Shown: positions 17,709-25,838 of the stretch, one piece after another | Position numbering within the stretch: position 1 is the stretch's first letter | Layout of the letters: every line of letters starts with the position of its first letter | NCBI RefSeq assembly: GCF_013248905.1 | Contig: NZ_JABRVS010000001.1 | Span: forward strand, 682,001-746,000 | Source: Shewanella sp. VB17 | GTDB taxonomy: Bacteria > Pseudomonadota > Gammaproteobacteria > Enterobacterales > Shewanellaceae | Length of the DNA: 64,000 bases | Reading direction: 5' to 3' | The notes under the pieces: model-generated | Seen by the model: only the letters and a program-made list of their open reading frames with translations | What the model was told of the DNA's origin: nothing | Databases searched by the model: none | Program-made: the position numbers and the translations under genes

Positions 17709-18109
17709 TTAAGTCAATCTTGATAAGCGATGACTTATCTCTGGGCCAAAAATAGTTTTTATTCCTAAATTAAAATAGATCCCATAGGGATCTTTGAAGA
17801 CCTCCCAATAGGAAGAGTTAAAATCTCCAGGTTGAGCAATAGTACCTGCCGGACATAGTGTGCTTACTGTCAGATAAGTTTCCTCTGAAATGCTGAAATG
17901 CTGAAATAATTAAAATAGTGATCGTTAGGGAGGCTCTCTCTCCCCCACTTCCCCGTTACCTGGACGTAGTTGTTAGAACTATCAACTAGCCAGTTCCAGT
18001 TACTCCCATCGGGTTGAGAGCAATATATATAGGTTGTTTCTGCATATGCAGTAGAAGTATTAATTGCTACTAAAAAAAGAAAATTTGATATAAATTTCAT
18101 TTTTATCAT
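17709..18109 (-). pseudogene. Small secreted protein, paralogue 2, frameshifted by an 8-bp tandem repeat
   Basis: The frame starts MKFISNFLFLVAINTSTAYA (signal peptide), continues TTYIYCSQPDGSNWNWLVD and stops early after YFNYFSISAFQRKLI. Removing one 8-bp unit from the repeat at 17886-17907 restores the family sequence ...FSISEETYLTVSTLCPAG, AQPGDFNSSYWEVF, ending at TAA 17709-17711. The gene is thus intact apart from one extra repeat unit. It is either a recent slipped-strand mutant or a phase-variable gene. Confidence 0.7.
17886..17907. repeat. 8-bp tandem repeat causing a frameshift
   Basis: TGAAATGC TGAAATGC TGAAAT: two complete units and six bases of a third. Because 8 is not a multiple of 3, each gain or loss of a unit shifts the reading frame of the gene on the minus strand. 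Confidence 0.85.
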
Positions 18110-18176
18110 CTTAGTTAGTGTTATGATTTATTGTTATATGCGAGCATTATTTTATTTTTTATAAAGCGTTTGGTTT

Positions 18177-18566
18177 TTATAATCGAAATGATGGAGAGGT
18201 GTTGCTTCCAATAACGCTTTTTTTACCATCTGCAATAAAATTCCCATTATAGTCTATAATATAAAACACTTCCCAGAATGAAGAGTCACGGTCACCTGGC
18301 TGAGCTACATAACCTAATGGGCACATAGAATTTATTAATGTATATTTTTCGATTGAGATACTAAAATAATTAAAGTACGTACCATCAGAATACGTATTCC
18401 TTCCCCATACACCTTCCATTAAAATATAATCGTTATTGTTAGTTAAAAGCCAATCCCAATCACTTCCGTCAGGAGTGGCACAGTAAACATAAGTAGTTGC
18501 AGCGTGTGCAGATGAAATATGTAAGCTGATCAAAAAGAGCAGAGTTGATATAAATTTTATTTTCAT
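18177..18566 (-). CDS. Small secreted protein, paralogue array member 3
   Basis: 129 residues: signal peptide (MKIKFISTLLFLISLHISSAHA), then TTYVYCATPDGSDWDWLLTNNNDYI, GVWGRNT, YFNYFSIS, MCPLGYVAQPGDRDSSFWEVFY. This is the best complete version of the pattern shared with the frameshifted neighbour, and it is the evidence that the neighbour is broken. Both cysteines of the family are present. It reads leftward like paralogues 1 and 2, about 70 bp upstream of paralogue 2, so the three may be one transcript. Function unknown; export to the periplasm or outside is predicted. Confidence 0.65.
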   Translation of the reverse strand: MKIKFISTLLFLISLHISSAHAATTYVYCATPDGSDWDWLLTNNNDYILMEGVWGRNTYSDGTYFNYFSISIEKYTLINSMCPLGYVAQPGDRDSSFWEVFYIIDYNGNFIADGKKSVIGSNTSPSFRL

Positions 18567-19068
18567 TTGTTTACTTCTATCTAATTTAATTTCTGGAGTG
18601 GAATTTAAGGAGTTCTTTGATTTAGATCAATGTTTGATCAAATAAATAATATCAATAATAAGTAAGTAGTATTAAAGTGTTAGTCCTAAATGACTATCTA
18701 GGTTGCCGAATTGTTGCTAGTGCTAATTCTTTTGGGTGGGTGTGATTTTAGTTGTGGTTGCAGTTGATAGGTAGCAAATGAGGCAGTTGTTGTTTAAATT
18801 AATAAAAAGGCAAGAATAATGACACTTTCAAAGTGGAGAGTTATAAGTCTTTACACCGATTGGCTTAAAAATCGGCATGATAATAAAATCAAAAAAGTAT
18901 TTATTTATCGTAAAATGATAATACTTAGTAAAGCTTTAGTTGCAACAAAGACTTTAATGTGTTTTTATTTAAATGTAAACAAAGGGGGGGTCACCACTTT
19001 ATTTTATTAACAGTCTCAATTTATATGCTTTAAGTAATATATAGAGCAATGATTATATATGGATAATT
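18567..19068. other. AT-rich intergenic region between divergent secreted-protein genes
   Basis: About 500 bp between the leftward array and the rightward fourth paralogue. A 63-codon open frame (18819-19010) is rich in Lys, Ile and Tyr but has no domain and was not called. The region should hold divergent promoters; nothing more specific is visible. Confidence 0.35.
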
Positions 19069-19461
19069 ATGAATCTTTTTAAAAGTAATGTATTGCTATC
19101 ACTTCTTTTAGGTGTTGCTCCACTGTCATCTTATGCTAATGAAAAAGATGTCACTATTTATTGTGCTGATATCTCTATTATGGATGGTTATTCATTAAAA
19201 AATGAATATGATGAATTAATTAACGTCGATGGAACATGGTCTAAGGAGTATATAATGCCAGGTTCAGACCACTTTTATTATTATGCGTATAATATCTCTG
19301 AAGCAACATATGACTCAATGAAAGACCGATGCATGGGCAAATTTATTCCACACCCAAATAGTGTAGAATATATGGGTTGGAATATATTCCATGTAGAATA
19401 CGATAATGGTGATAATAAACCTGCTTCAGGTTATTATGGAATAAGAACTAAACTGAAATAG
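19069..19461 (+). CDS. Small secreted protein, distant paralogue 4
   Basis: 130 residues with a signal peptide (MNLFKSNVLLSLLLGVAPLSSYA). The mature part keeps the family layout: TIYCADIS near the N-terminus, NVDGTWSKE, HFYYYAYNIS, a second Cys in DRCMGKFIPHP and MGWNIFHVE. It is more diverged than the three leftward copies and lacks the PDGSDW element. It is transcribed away from them. A GGATAATT precedes the ATG. Confidence 0.6.
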   Translation: MNLFKSNVLLSLLLGVAPLSSYANEKDVTIYCADISIMDGYSLKNEYDELINVDGTWSKEYIMPGSDHFYYYAYNISEATYDSMKDRCMGKFIPHPNSVEYMGWNIFHVEYDNGDNKPASGYYGIRTKLK

Positions 19462-19608
19462 TGAGAATGCTTGTTGCTTGTATTGAACACAGTATTGACT
19501 AGATTGAATAAACAACATTTTTTATGAGTTATATTTGATAACTCTATGAAATATACTCGAAGTGTTTTTACTTTAAAGACGTATAAAACTAAAATATAGG
19601 ATTTTATT

Positions 19609-19752
19609 ATGATAAAGAAAGCCGCGACAGCATTAATTATATTATCAGCATTTTTAGGTACCTCATTATATGCTGCACCTTATGCTTCTTGTCCAGAAGG
19701 GGAGTTCCCATTTTGCTCTGATTGGACTTGTATTTGTTCACCTTTGAATTAA
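19609..19752 (+). CDS. 47-residue exported Cys-rich peptide
   Basis: A short gene: ATG at 19609 with AGGA about eight bases upstream, stop at 19750-19752. The product has a textbook signal peptide (MIKKAATALIILSAFLGTSLYA, cut likely before APYA) and a mature part of about 25 residues with four cysteines (ASCPEGEFPFC, DWTCICSPLN). Such a product could be a disulphide-rich secreted peptide. No family is recognised. It lies between the fourth secreted paralogue and the NemR operator. Confidence 0.55.
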   Translation: MIKKAATALIILSAFLGTSLYAAPYASCPEGEFPFCSDWTCICSPLN

Positions 19753-19771
19753 CTAAATATATCAAAAGAAC

Positions 19772-19786
19772 TAGACGACTGGTCTA
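19772..19786. promoter_or_regulatory. NemR-type operator upstream of the TetR regulator
   Basis: TAGACGACTGGTCTA, an inverted repeat (TAGAC-N5-GTCTA), 23 bp before the regulator start. An identical copy stands before the detoxification operon at 20486-20500. It closely resembles the TAGAC...GTCTA sites bound by E. coli NemR, so autoregulation is likely. Confidence 0.8.
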
Positions 19787-19808
19787 ATTTGCCGTAGGCT
19801 TACTGCCT

Positions 19809-20399
19809 ATGAAAACAGAATCTACCACTCAATCCAATCGTCAGCATATTCTTGACGTTGGCTATCAGCTGATTGCCGCCAAGGGGTTTTCTTGTGTTGG
19901 GCTTGCGCAATTATTGCAAGCTTCCGCAGTGCCAAAGGGATCTTTTTATCACTATTTCAAATCGAAAGAGCAATTTGGTGAAGCACTTATCCAAGGATAC
20001 TTTGAAGGTTATAAGTCTGATCTCGATACTTTATTTGGTAATACTAGCTTGAATGGTTATGACCGATTAATGACGTACTGGCAAAGATGGCTGACGGCAC
20101 AGATCGAAGGCTGTATCGATCAGAAATGTCTGGTGGTTAAACTTAGCGCCGAAGTGGCCGATCTTTCTGAGGCCATGCGCCTTGCGCTGCTCAATGGCTC
20201 TGCCAGTGTTATTCACCGCTTAACAGTGTGTATTGCTGTGGGTGTTGAAGATGGCTCTATTGCGAAGAGAGATCCACAATCTACAGCCGAAATGCTGTAT
20301 CACATGTGGTTAGGTGCGAGCTTAATGAACAAGTTGGGCCATCCCTCAGATGCGCTAAATAGGGCGATAGAAACAACTAAGTTGGTTCTTAGGCCTTAG
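19809..20399 (+). CDS. nemR: NemR-like TetR/AcrR redox-sensing repressor
   Basis: 196 residues. The N-terminal TetR helix-turn-helix (AAKGFSCVGLAQLLQASAVPKGSFYHYFKSKEQFG) and the C-terminal region KCLVVKLSAEVADLSEAM plus LYHMWLGASLMNKL strongly resemble E. coli NemR from memory. NemR senses hypochlorous acid and reactive carbonyls through a conserved cysteine (Cys106 in E. coli); Cys107 here sits at that position. The second E. coli cysteine, ten residues on, is Ala here. Operators before this gene and before the downstream operon imply that it represses both until electrophile stress. The ribosome binding site is weak. Confidence 0.8.
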   Translation: MKTESTTQSNRQHILDVGYQLIAAKGFSCVGLAQLLQASAVPKGSFYHYFKSKEQFGEALIQGYFEGYKSDLDTLFGNTSLNGYDRLMTYWQRWLTAQIEGCIDQKCLVVKLSAEVADLSEAMRLALLNGSASVIHRLTVCIAVGVEDGSIAKRDPQSTAEMLYHMWLGASLMNKLGHPSDALNRAIETTKLVLRP

Positions 20400-20439
20400 T
20401 CAATAGCACTAAAAATTTAATACTCATCGATTTACCACT

Positions 20440-20475
20440 CCCGCCTGCCTGTATTAGGTACGCGGGGATTTTTTT
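20440..20475 (+). terminator. Terminator after nemR
   Basis: CCCGC (20440-20444) pairs with GCGGG (20462-20466), with an inner CCTG/AGG pairing, and is followed by a run of seven T at 20469-20475. It separates the regulator transcript from the detoxification operon, which has its own operator just downstream. Confidence 0.6.
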
Positions 20476-20485
20476 CAATAAACAC

Positions 20486-20500
20486 TAGACGACTGGTCTA
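20486..20500. promoter_or_regulatory. NemR-type operator of the detoxification operon
   Basis: A second copy of TAGACGACTGGTCTA, identical over 15 bp and flanked by AC and TTT as at the first site. It lies 58 bp before the first operon gene. Confidence 0.8.
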
Positions 20501-20558
20501 TTTCGCTGTATCAAGCGGTAGATTTGTTCAAATTAAATGATTAATGTGAGGCAATTCC

Positions 20559-21716
20559 ATGTTTAATTTTGACTATTACAATCCGACCCGCATCAGTTTT
20601 GGTGAGGGGAAAATAAATGAGTTGGATAAGTTAGTTCCACAAGATGCCAAAGTGTTAGTGTTATTTGGCGGTAGTAGTGCTCAAAAAACGGGTACCTTAG
20701 ATGAAGTTAAGCAGGCCCTTGGTCAACGTGAATTACTTGAATTTGGTGGTATTGAGCCTAACCCCACCTACGAAACTTTAATGCAAGCAGTCGAGGTGGT
20801 CAAAACCGAGCAAATAGACTTCTTATTGGCTGTGGGTGGTGGTTCAGTCATTGACGGGACTAAGTTTGTTGCAGCAGCGGCAGTTTTTGATGGTGAGCCT
20901 TGGGATATTTTGCTTAATTGGGGGGCTAATGTCACTCAGGCTATGCCTTTTGGTACAGTGTTAACATTGCCAGCTACAGGCAGCGAGATGAACAATGCCA
21001 GTGTGGTAACCCGTAAATCTCTCAAGGCAAAGCTGCCGTTTCGTAACGATCTTGTGTATCCACAATTTTCGATATTGGATCCGACTAAGACCTATACTTT
21101 ACCCGAGCGTCAGGTGGCCAACGGTGTCGTCGATGCTTTCGTGCATATTACCGAGCAATATCTGACATATCCAGTCAATGCTGCTGTTCAAGACAGAATA
21201 GCCGAAGGCTTGCTGCAGACGCTGATAGAACTAGGCCCTCAGGTGTTAGTTAATCCAGATGACTATGACATACGTGCCAACTTGATGTGGGTTGCCACGA
21301 CAGCGCTCAATGGCAGCATAGGTAGCGGTGTCCCCCATGATTGGGCGACACATATGATAGGTCATGAGCTCACGGCCCTATATGACATTGATCATGCTCG
21401 TACCTTGGCGGTTATTCTGCCTTCCTTGTTGAGGTTAACAAAAGAGGCTAAGCGTGAAAAGTTACTCCAGTTTGCGCATCGAGTATGGCATTTAGAGCAA
21501 GGCAGCAATGATGAAAAAATTGAGCTGGCTATCACGAAAACCCAACACTTTTTCGAAGCTATGGGGATCCCGACCCGACTAATAGACTACGACTTAGGCA
21601 TGCAAGATGTCGATGCTGTCATTGCGCAACTAGAAGAGCACGGTATGGTGGCGCTGGGTGAACATGAAAATATCGACCTTGCCATGAGCCGCGATATCTT
21701 AAGCTTAGCGCTTTAA
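20559..21716 (+). CDS. yqhD: YqhD-type NADPH-dependent aldehyde reductase
   Basis: 385-residue iron-type alcohol dehydrogenase of the YqhD group, starting MFNFDYYNPTRISFGEGKI. The nucleotide-binding GGGSVIDGTKF is near residue 98. Metal ligands are visible as Asp and His in GVVDAFVHITEQY, and as two His in HDWATHMIGHELTAL and IDHARTLA. YqhD reduces short-chain and lipid-peroxidation aldehydes such as acrolein, glyoxal and butanal in the cytoplasm using NADPH. First gene of a four-gene run behind a NemR-type operator; GAGG precedes the ATG. Confidence 0.9.
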   Translation: MFNFDYYNPTRISFGEGKINELDKLVPQDAKVLVLFGGSSAQKTGTLDEVKQALGQRELLEFGGIEPNPTYETLMQAVEVVKTEQIDFLLAVGGGSVIDGTKFVAAAAVFDGEPWDILLNWGANVTQAMPFGTVLTLPATGSEMNNASVVTRKSLKAKLPFRNDLVYPQFSILDPTKTYTLPERQVANGVVDAFVHITEQYLTYPVNAAVQDRIAEGLLQTLIELGPQVLVNPDDYDIRANLMWVATTALNGSIGSGVPHDWATHMIGHELTALYDIDHARTLAVILPSLLRLTKEAKREKLLQFAHRVWHLEQGSNDEKIELAITKTQHFFEAMGIPTRLIDYDLGMQDVDAVIAQLEEHGMVALGEHENIDLAMSRDILSLAL

Positions 21717-21809
21717 TCTGATTGAATGCCAAGCTGCGCTGCTTGTTAGTTTGGCAAACGTCGAATACCTTTACGTATTCGCTTATTTTTTGACTATTAA
21801 GGATCTAAA

Positions 21810-22490
21810 ATGAACGTTCTTATTGTACTGACTTCCCACGATAAACTTGGCGATACTGGCCTTAAGACTGGCTTTTGGTTAGAAGAGTTTGCCGCGCCCT
21901 TCTATGCCTTTAAAGATAAGGGCCACACAATAACATTGGCTTCACCATTAGGTGGTCAGCCGCCTCTTGATCCTAAGAGTAATGAGGCTGATTTTCAAAC
22001 GGCGGCGACCGATAGATTTGCCACAGACTTAAGCTCTCAGGCGCTATTGGCTAATACTCAAATACTAAATAGCATCAATGCCGACGATTATGACGCGGTG
22101 TTTTATCCTGGTGGCCACGGCCCCTTATGGGATTTGGCTGAAGATGAAGATTCCATCGGACTGATTGAAGCCTTCCACCAGTCTGGAAAAGTGCTAGGGC
22201 TAGTGTGTCATGCCCCTGCAGCGCTACTGCATCCTAAAGGAGCTGATGGCAAGTCGTTAGTCAGCGGTAGGCAAGTGACTGGGTTTAGTAACTCAGAAGA
22301 AGAGGCGGTGCAGTTGACTGCTATTGTGCCTTTTTTAGTGGAAGATATGCTGCAACAAAATGGTGGCATTTATGTGAAAGGCGATGACTGGGCAAGTTTT
22401 GTTGTCACCGATGGCCACTTGGTCACAGGTCAAAACCCTGCATCATCGGATGCGGTAGCACACGGCATGATGGCCCAATTTAGCCAATAA
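21810..22490 (+). CDS. DJ-1/PfpI (Hsp31-like) glyoxalase III-type protein
   Basis: 226 residues. The DJ-1/PfpI fold shows the nucleophile elbow LVCHAPAALL (Cys near residue 133) and the acidic partner in GFWLEEFAAPF near the N-terminus, followed by AVFYPGGHGPLWDLAE. This matches the Hsp31/HchA-like subgroup, whose members convert methylglyoxal to lactate without cofactor and may act as holding chaperones. It is second in the NemR-controlled run, with AAGGA before the ATG. An annotation as type 1 glutamine amidotransferase would refer to the fold only. Confidence 0.85.
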   Translation: MNVLIVLTSHDKLGDTGLKTGFWLEEFAAPFYAFKDKGHTITLASPLGGQPPLDPKSNEADFQTAATDRFATDLSSQALLANTQILNSINADDYDAVFYPGGHGPLWDLAEDEDSIGLIEAFHQSGKVLGLVCHAPAALLHPKGADGKSLVSGRQVTGFSNSEEEAVQLTAIVPFLVEDMLQQNGGIYVKGDDWASFVVTDGHLVTGQNPASSDAVAHGMMAQFSQ

Positions 22491-22503
22491 GGAAAAGAGC
22501 ATT

Positions 22504-23124
22504 ATGATCACTTTACACCATCTTAATAAGTCGCGTTCTAAGCGTATTATCTGGTTACTCGAAGAGTTGGGTGAGGCTTATGAGATTAAAAGCTATCAAC
22601 GTGACAGTCAGACATTTTTAGCGCCGCCTGAGTTGAAGAAGATCCATGCTCTAGGTAAGTCTCCTGTTATTGAGTTTGATGGTCAGGTTATCGCCGAGTC
22701 CGGTGCCATCACCGAGTATCTTATCGAGCGTTTTGCGGCTGATAGGTTAGCACCAGCTCGAAACAGTCAAGATCACATCAATTACTTGCAATGGATCCAC
22801 TTCGCCGAGAGCTCGGCAATATTGCCTTTATTGTTACGTATGTTGGTTGCAAAAGATGGCAGTAAGACGCCATTCCTTGAAGGCTATGCCAAGGGGGAAG
22901 TGCAAAAGGTGCTGAGTTATTTCAATGATATGCTCGAAGGTAAAACCTATTTAGTCGGTGGCAAGCTAAGTGGTGCGGACATCATGATGTCGTTTATTGT
23001 GGAAATAGTGCAAAACAATGGCGAATTAGGCTTGTACCCTCATATCGAACGATACGGTGCATTATTAAGTCAGCAGCCCAATTGGGTAAAATCGGCTGAT
23101 ATTGAAGCCGAACTTGATGCTTAA
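22504..23124 (+). CDS. Glutathione S-transferase
   Basis: 206 residues: thioredoxin-like N-terminal half (TLHHLNKSRSKRIIWLLEELG, then LGKSPVIEFDGQVIAESGAI with the cis-Pro and Glu-Ser glutathione contacts) and an all-helical C-terminal half (LSGADIMMSF). It conjugates glutathione to electrophiles or reduces their adducts. It begins 13 bp after the DJ-1 gene, with GGAAAAGAG as ribosome site, so the two are cotranscribed. It fits the electrophile-detoxification theme of the operon. Confidence 0.88.
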   Translation: MITLHHLNKSRSKRIIWLLEELGEAYEIKSYQRDSQTFLAPPELKKIHALGKSPVIEFDGQVIAESGAITEYLIERFAADRLAPARNSQDHINYLQWIHFAESSAILPLLLRMLVAKDGSKTPFLEGYAKGEVQKVLSYFNDMLEGKTYLVGGKLSGADIMMSFIVEIVQNNGELGLYPHIERYGALLSQQPNWVKSADIEAELDA

Positions 23125-23159
23125 GTTAAATACTGATACTGATTAAAGGAACGATGAAG

Positions 23160-23816
23160 ATGACTCACTCGATTATTGAAGATCTTACCCTGCGCCACAC
23201 CGCTAAAAAATACGATGCATCAAGACGCATTCCTCAATCTGAGCTTGATATTATTTATGAAGCAATGCGTCTGTCTGCATCGTCAATCAACTCTCAACCA
23301 TGGAAATTTATCGTGATTGAGAGTGATGAGGCAAAGCAGCGTATGCATGAAGCATTTGCATACAAATATCAATTTAATCAACAACACATTAAAGCCGCTT
23401 CTCATGTTATTTTATTTTCGCATAACCCAAGTTATACGCGAGAGGATTATGCCAAAGTTGTCGATAAAGGCATTGCCGATGGACGCACTCAGCTTGAAAA
23501 AAGAGAGCAAGCTTTTGGTGCTTTTGCCTTTGTTGAATCTAATACTGACGACACGGGTAACAACGCTTCATGGACTAAGTCACAAACTTATTTAGCCTTA
23601 GGCAATACGTTACACGTTTTGGCTCGATTAGGCATTGATTCTACCCCGATGGAAGGGATAGACAGTGATTTAGTTGGTGAGATTTTCAAGAATGAGCTAA
23701 ATGGGTTTGTCTGTGAAGTGGGATTAGCCATTGGTTATCATCATCCTGAAGATGATTATAATGCAAGTTTACCTAAATCACGTTTATCATTACAAGATGT
23801 AATGCAGGTACTTTAG
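23160..23816 (+). CDS. NAD(P)H nitroreductase, NfsB-like
   Basis: 218-residue flavin nitroreductase of the NfsB type: DLTLRHTAKKYDASRRIPQSELD, LSASSINSQPWKFIVIES (FMN site) and a C-terminal IDSTPMEGID...GYHHPEDDYNASLPKSR. It reduces quinones and nitro compounds with FMN. Two ATGs are possible; 23160 lies nine bases after AAAGGA, while 23154 is only three bases from it, so 23160 was chosen. Last gene of the NemR-controlled operon; E. coli NemR controls the functionally related N-ethylmaleimide reductase gene nemA. Confidence 0.88.
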   Translation: MTHSIIEDLTLRHTAKKYDASRRIPQSELDIIYEAMRLSASSINSQPWKFIVIESDEAKQRMHEAFAYKYQFNQQHIKAASHVILFSHNPSYTREDYAKVVDKGIADGRTQLEKREQAFGAFAFVESNTDDTGNNASWTKSQTYLALGNTLHVLARLGIDSTPMEGIDSDLVGEIFKNELNGFVCEVGLAIGYHHPEDDYNASLPKSRLSLQDVMQVL

Positions 23817-23862
23817 GCTTGTGTAATGATACTGCGCCATGTCATTTGGCGTGATGTTCCTA

Positions 23863-24028
23863 TTATACCAATTGCATTAAATATATGATCAATTCAGAGG
23901 CTCTCAAATTTTTCAATTCAAGGCACATGGATGTGGCGAATGTCTGTATTGCAAGAGCAAATACAGCCCTTGCCTTCATGGCGTTGAATTCCCGCTGAAT
24001 GGACAATTACTTAATGCATTTGGTATTA
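23863..24028. repeat. MITE-like interspersed repeat with terminal inverted repeats
   Basis: TTATACCAATTGCATTAA at 23863-23880 is matched by TTAATGCATTTGGTATTA at 24011-24028 in inverted orientation (16 of 18 pairs). The 166-bp unit has no coding capacity. Ends of this type (TATACCAATTGCATTAA) are, from memory, common in Shewanella and Vibrio intergenic DNA. It sits between the convergent nitroreductase and acyl-CoA ligase genes. Confidence 0.6.
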
Positions 24029-24053
24029 AATCAATCTGAGGCTGAACCCGTTG

Positions 24054-25736
24054 TCAGTCTATCTCCTCTTCCCAGAGAATTTTACCCCCGCGAATACCAT
24101 CGATTTTATCGATAAATTTTTTCTCTAAAACATGGCGCTTTATCTTCAGTGTTGGGGTGAGTATATCGTTATCGACATCCCAAGCCTCTGAAGCGACGAT
24201 GATGGCGTCGACAGTTTCATGGGATTCAAGATTGGGATTAATACTATTGAGTGTCGCTTTAAGAGAGCAGCGAACTTCCTCTTTAGGCTGCAGCTTTGCT
24301 CCCTCTGATAACTGAACTAACGCAATAGGATGAGGCAAACCAGAGCCTATGACGCAGATAAGCTCAATATGAGGATCTTGGGCTAGTTTACGCTCGATAG
24401 GGACTGGTGCAACGTATTTTCCCTTGGAGGTTTTGAAGTTATCTTTAACCCGTCCAGTGATAGAGACACTGCCATCAGTATCGATTGAGCAGAGATCGCC
24501 AGTTTTAAAATAGCCATCCTCATCAAATGAAGCTAGGCTCATTTCCTCTTGTTTATAGTAACCAGTCATTAAACCTGGACTTTTAACGAGTAACTCACCG
24601 CTCTTGTCTTGTTTGATTAAGCAGCCTTCGACAGCCCGTCCCACGGTACCGATTTTATTAGCATCGAATGGGTAGTTAATGATGGAGTAGGCACTATTTT
24701 CTGTCATTCCCCACGCTTCACTGATATTCAGACCTATCTTGTGATACCAGGTGATCAATGAGGGGGGAATAGGCGCTGATCCTGAGCCTAATAAGTGGCA
24801 GTGTTCAAGTCCTAGTCCGGCATGGATCTTCTTTTTAACGATGCCGCTGATGATCGGTAATTTAAGTAAGAAATTAAGCTTGTCGTAACCCACTTTATCG
24901 ATAATGTTTTTCTGGAATAGACTCCAAAGACGTGGTACTGAAAAGAATACCGTTGGACGAGCGCGTTGAACATCACTAACAAAACTGTCTAAGCTTTCTA
25001 CAAAAGCGACACTACTCCCCGAATAGAAAGAGGAACCTTCAATGGCGACACGTTCTGTAATATGAGCAAGGGGCAGGTAGGAGATAAGTCTATCTTCACT
25101 ATCCGTTTTAAGATCTCGGACAACTGCCTGACATGTCCAGCCATAGCTGGCAAATGTTTGCATCGCCCCTTTAGGCTTACCTGTTGAGCCTGAAGTGTAG
25201 ATTAAGCTCATCAGCTGCTCAGGACTGGCGAAAGGGGCATCGATAAGTGGTTGGCCGAGTTTAAGTAACTGTTGCCACGAGTACTGAGCAGGCATGGTGT
25301 CGTATGGCATTGCCATTCTGAGAATATCGCCTCCCACTCCAGCTTCTTGATCTGCCCAGTAATCTAACTTACCAATAATAATGGCTTTTACTTCGCTGTG
25401 CTCTAGTACGTAGCGAATGGTATCAGCATTGGCTGTTGGGTAGATTGGTACGCTGATATAGCCGCCATGCATGAGTGCAAGATCGGTAATAAACCATTCG
25501 GCACAGTTTTTTGAAAGCATGGCAATTTTGTCGCCTGGTTCAAAACCTAAATGCCGTAATGCCCCAGCTATTTTTTGCATTTGCTGCTGAACTTCACGCC
25601 AGCTAAAATCTTGATATTGACCGTTGATGGGCTGCCTAAGATAGGTGTGATCTCCCTGCTTTTCGACCCAATGGGATAGCATTTCTACAGGGGTTTTGAT
25701 TGTCGATTCCATCAGCGACTCCATGATTAAATTCAT
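24054..25736 (-). CDS. AMP-binding acyl-CoA ligase (long-chain fatty-acid type)
   Basis: 560 residues, adenylate-forming superfamily. Visible motifs are the P-loop-like SLIYTSGSTGKPKGAM, AWGMTENSAYSI, YFKTGDLCSIDTDGSVSITGRVKDNFKTSKGKYVAP with the catalytic hinge and Lys region. The enzyme activates a fatty or aryl acid with ATP and CoA. The RVKDNFKTSKGKYVAP form is typical of FadD15/ACSL-like long-chain ligases; the substrate is inferred. The true start may be the ATG at 25712, which has GGAG six bases upstream. It stands alone between the NemR operon and trmH. Confidence 0.85.
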   Translation of the reverse strand: MNLIMESLMESTIKTPVEMLSHWVEKQGDHTYLRQPINGQYQDFSWREVQQQMQKIAGALRHLGFEPGDKIAMLSKNCAEWFITDLALMHGGYISVPIYPTANADTIRYVLEHSEVKAIIIGKLDYWADQEAGVGGDILRMAMPYDTMPAQYSWQQLLKLGQPLIDAPFASPEQLMSLIYTSGSTGKPKGAMQTFASYGWTCQAVVRDLKTDSEDRLISYLPLAHITERVAIEGSSFYSGSSVAFVESLDSFVSDVQRARPTVFFSVPRLWSLFQKNIIDKVGYDKLNFLLKLPIISGIVKKKIHAGLGLEHCHLLGSGSAPIPPSLITWYHKIGLNISEAWGMTENSAYSIINYPFDANKIGTVGRAVEGCLIKQDKSGELLVKSPGLMTGYYKQEEMSLASFDEDGYFKTGDLCSIDTDGSVSITGRVKDNFKTSKGKYVAPVPIERKLAQDPHIELICVIGSGLPHPIALVQLSEGAKLQPKEEVRCSLKATLNSINPNLESHETVDAIIVASEAWDVDNDILTPTLKIKRHVLEKKFIDKIDGIRGGKILWEEEID

Positions 25737-25838
25737 TACTCTTTATGGGTAAAATTGTTAGTATTTTATTATCAAACAATTAATTAGGTGTTTCGAGTAT
25801 GACGAAAAAAATCATCTATGACAAATATAACAAATTTG

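Noticed and set aside
18819..19010. 63-codon frame between the divergent secreted-protein genes
   Set aside because: Lys/Ile-rich translation of AT-rich DNA with no signal peptide or domain.
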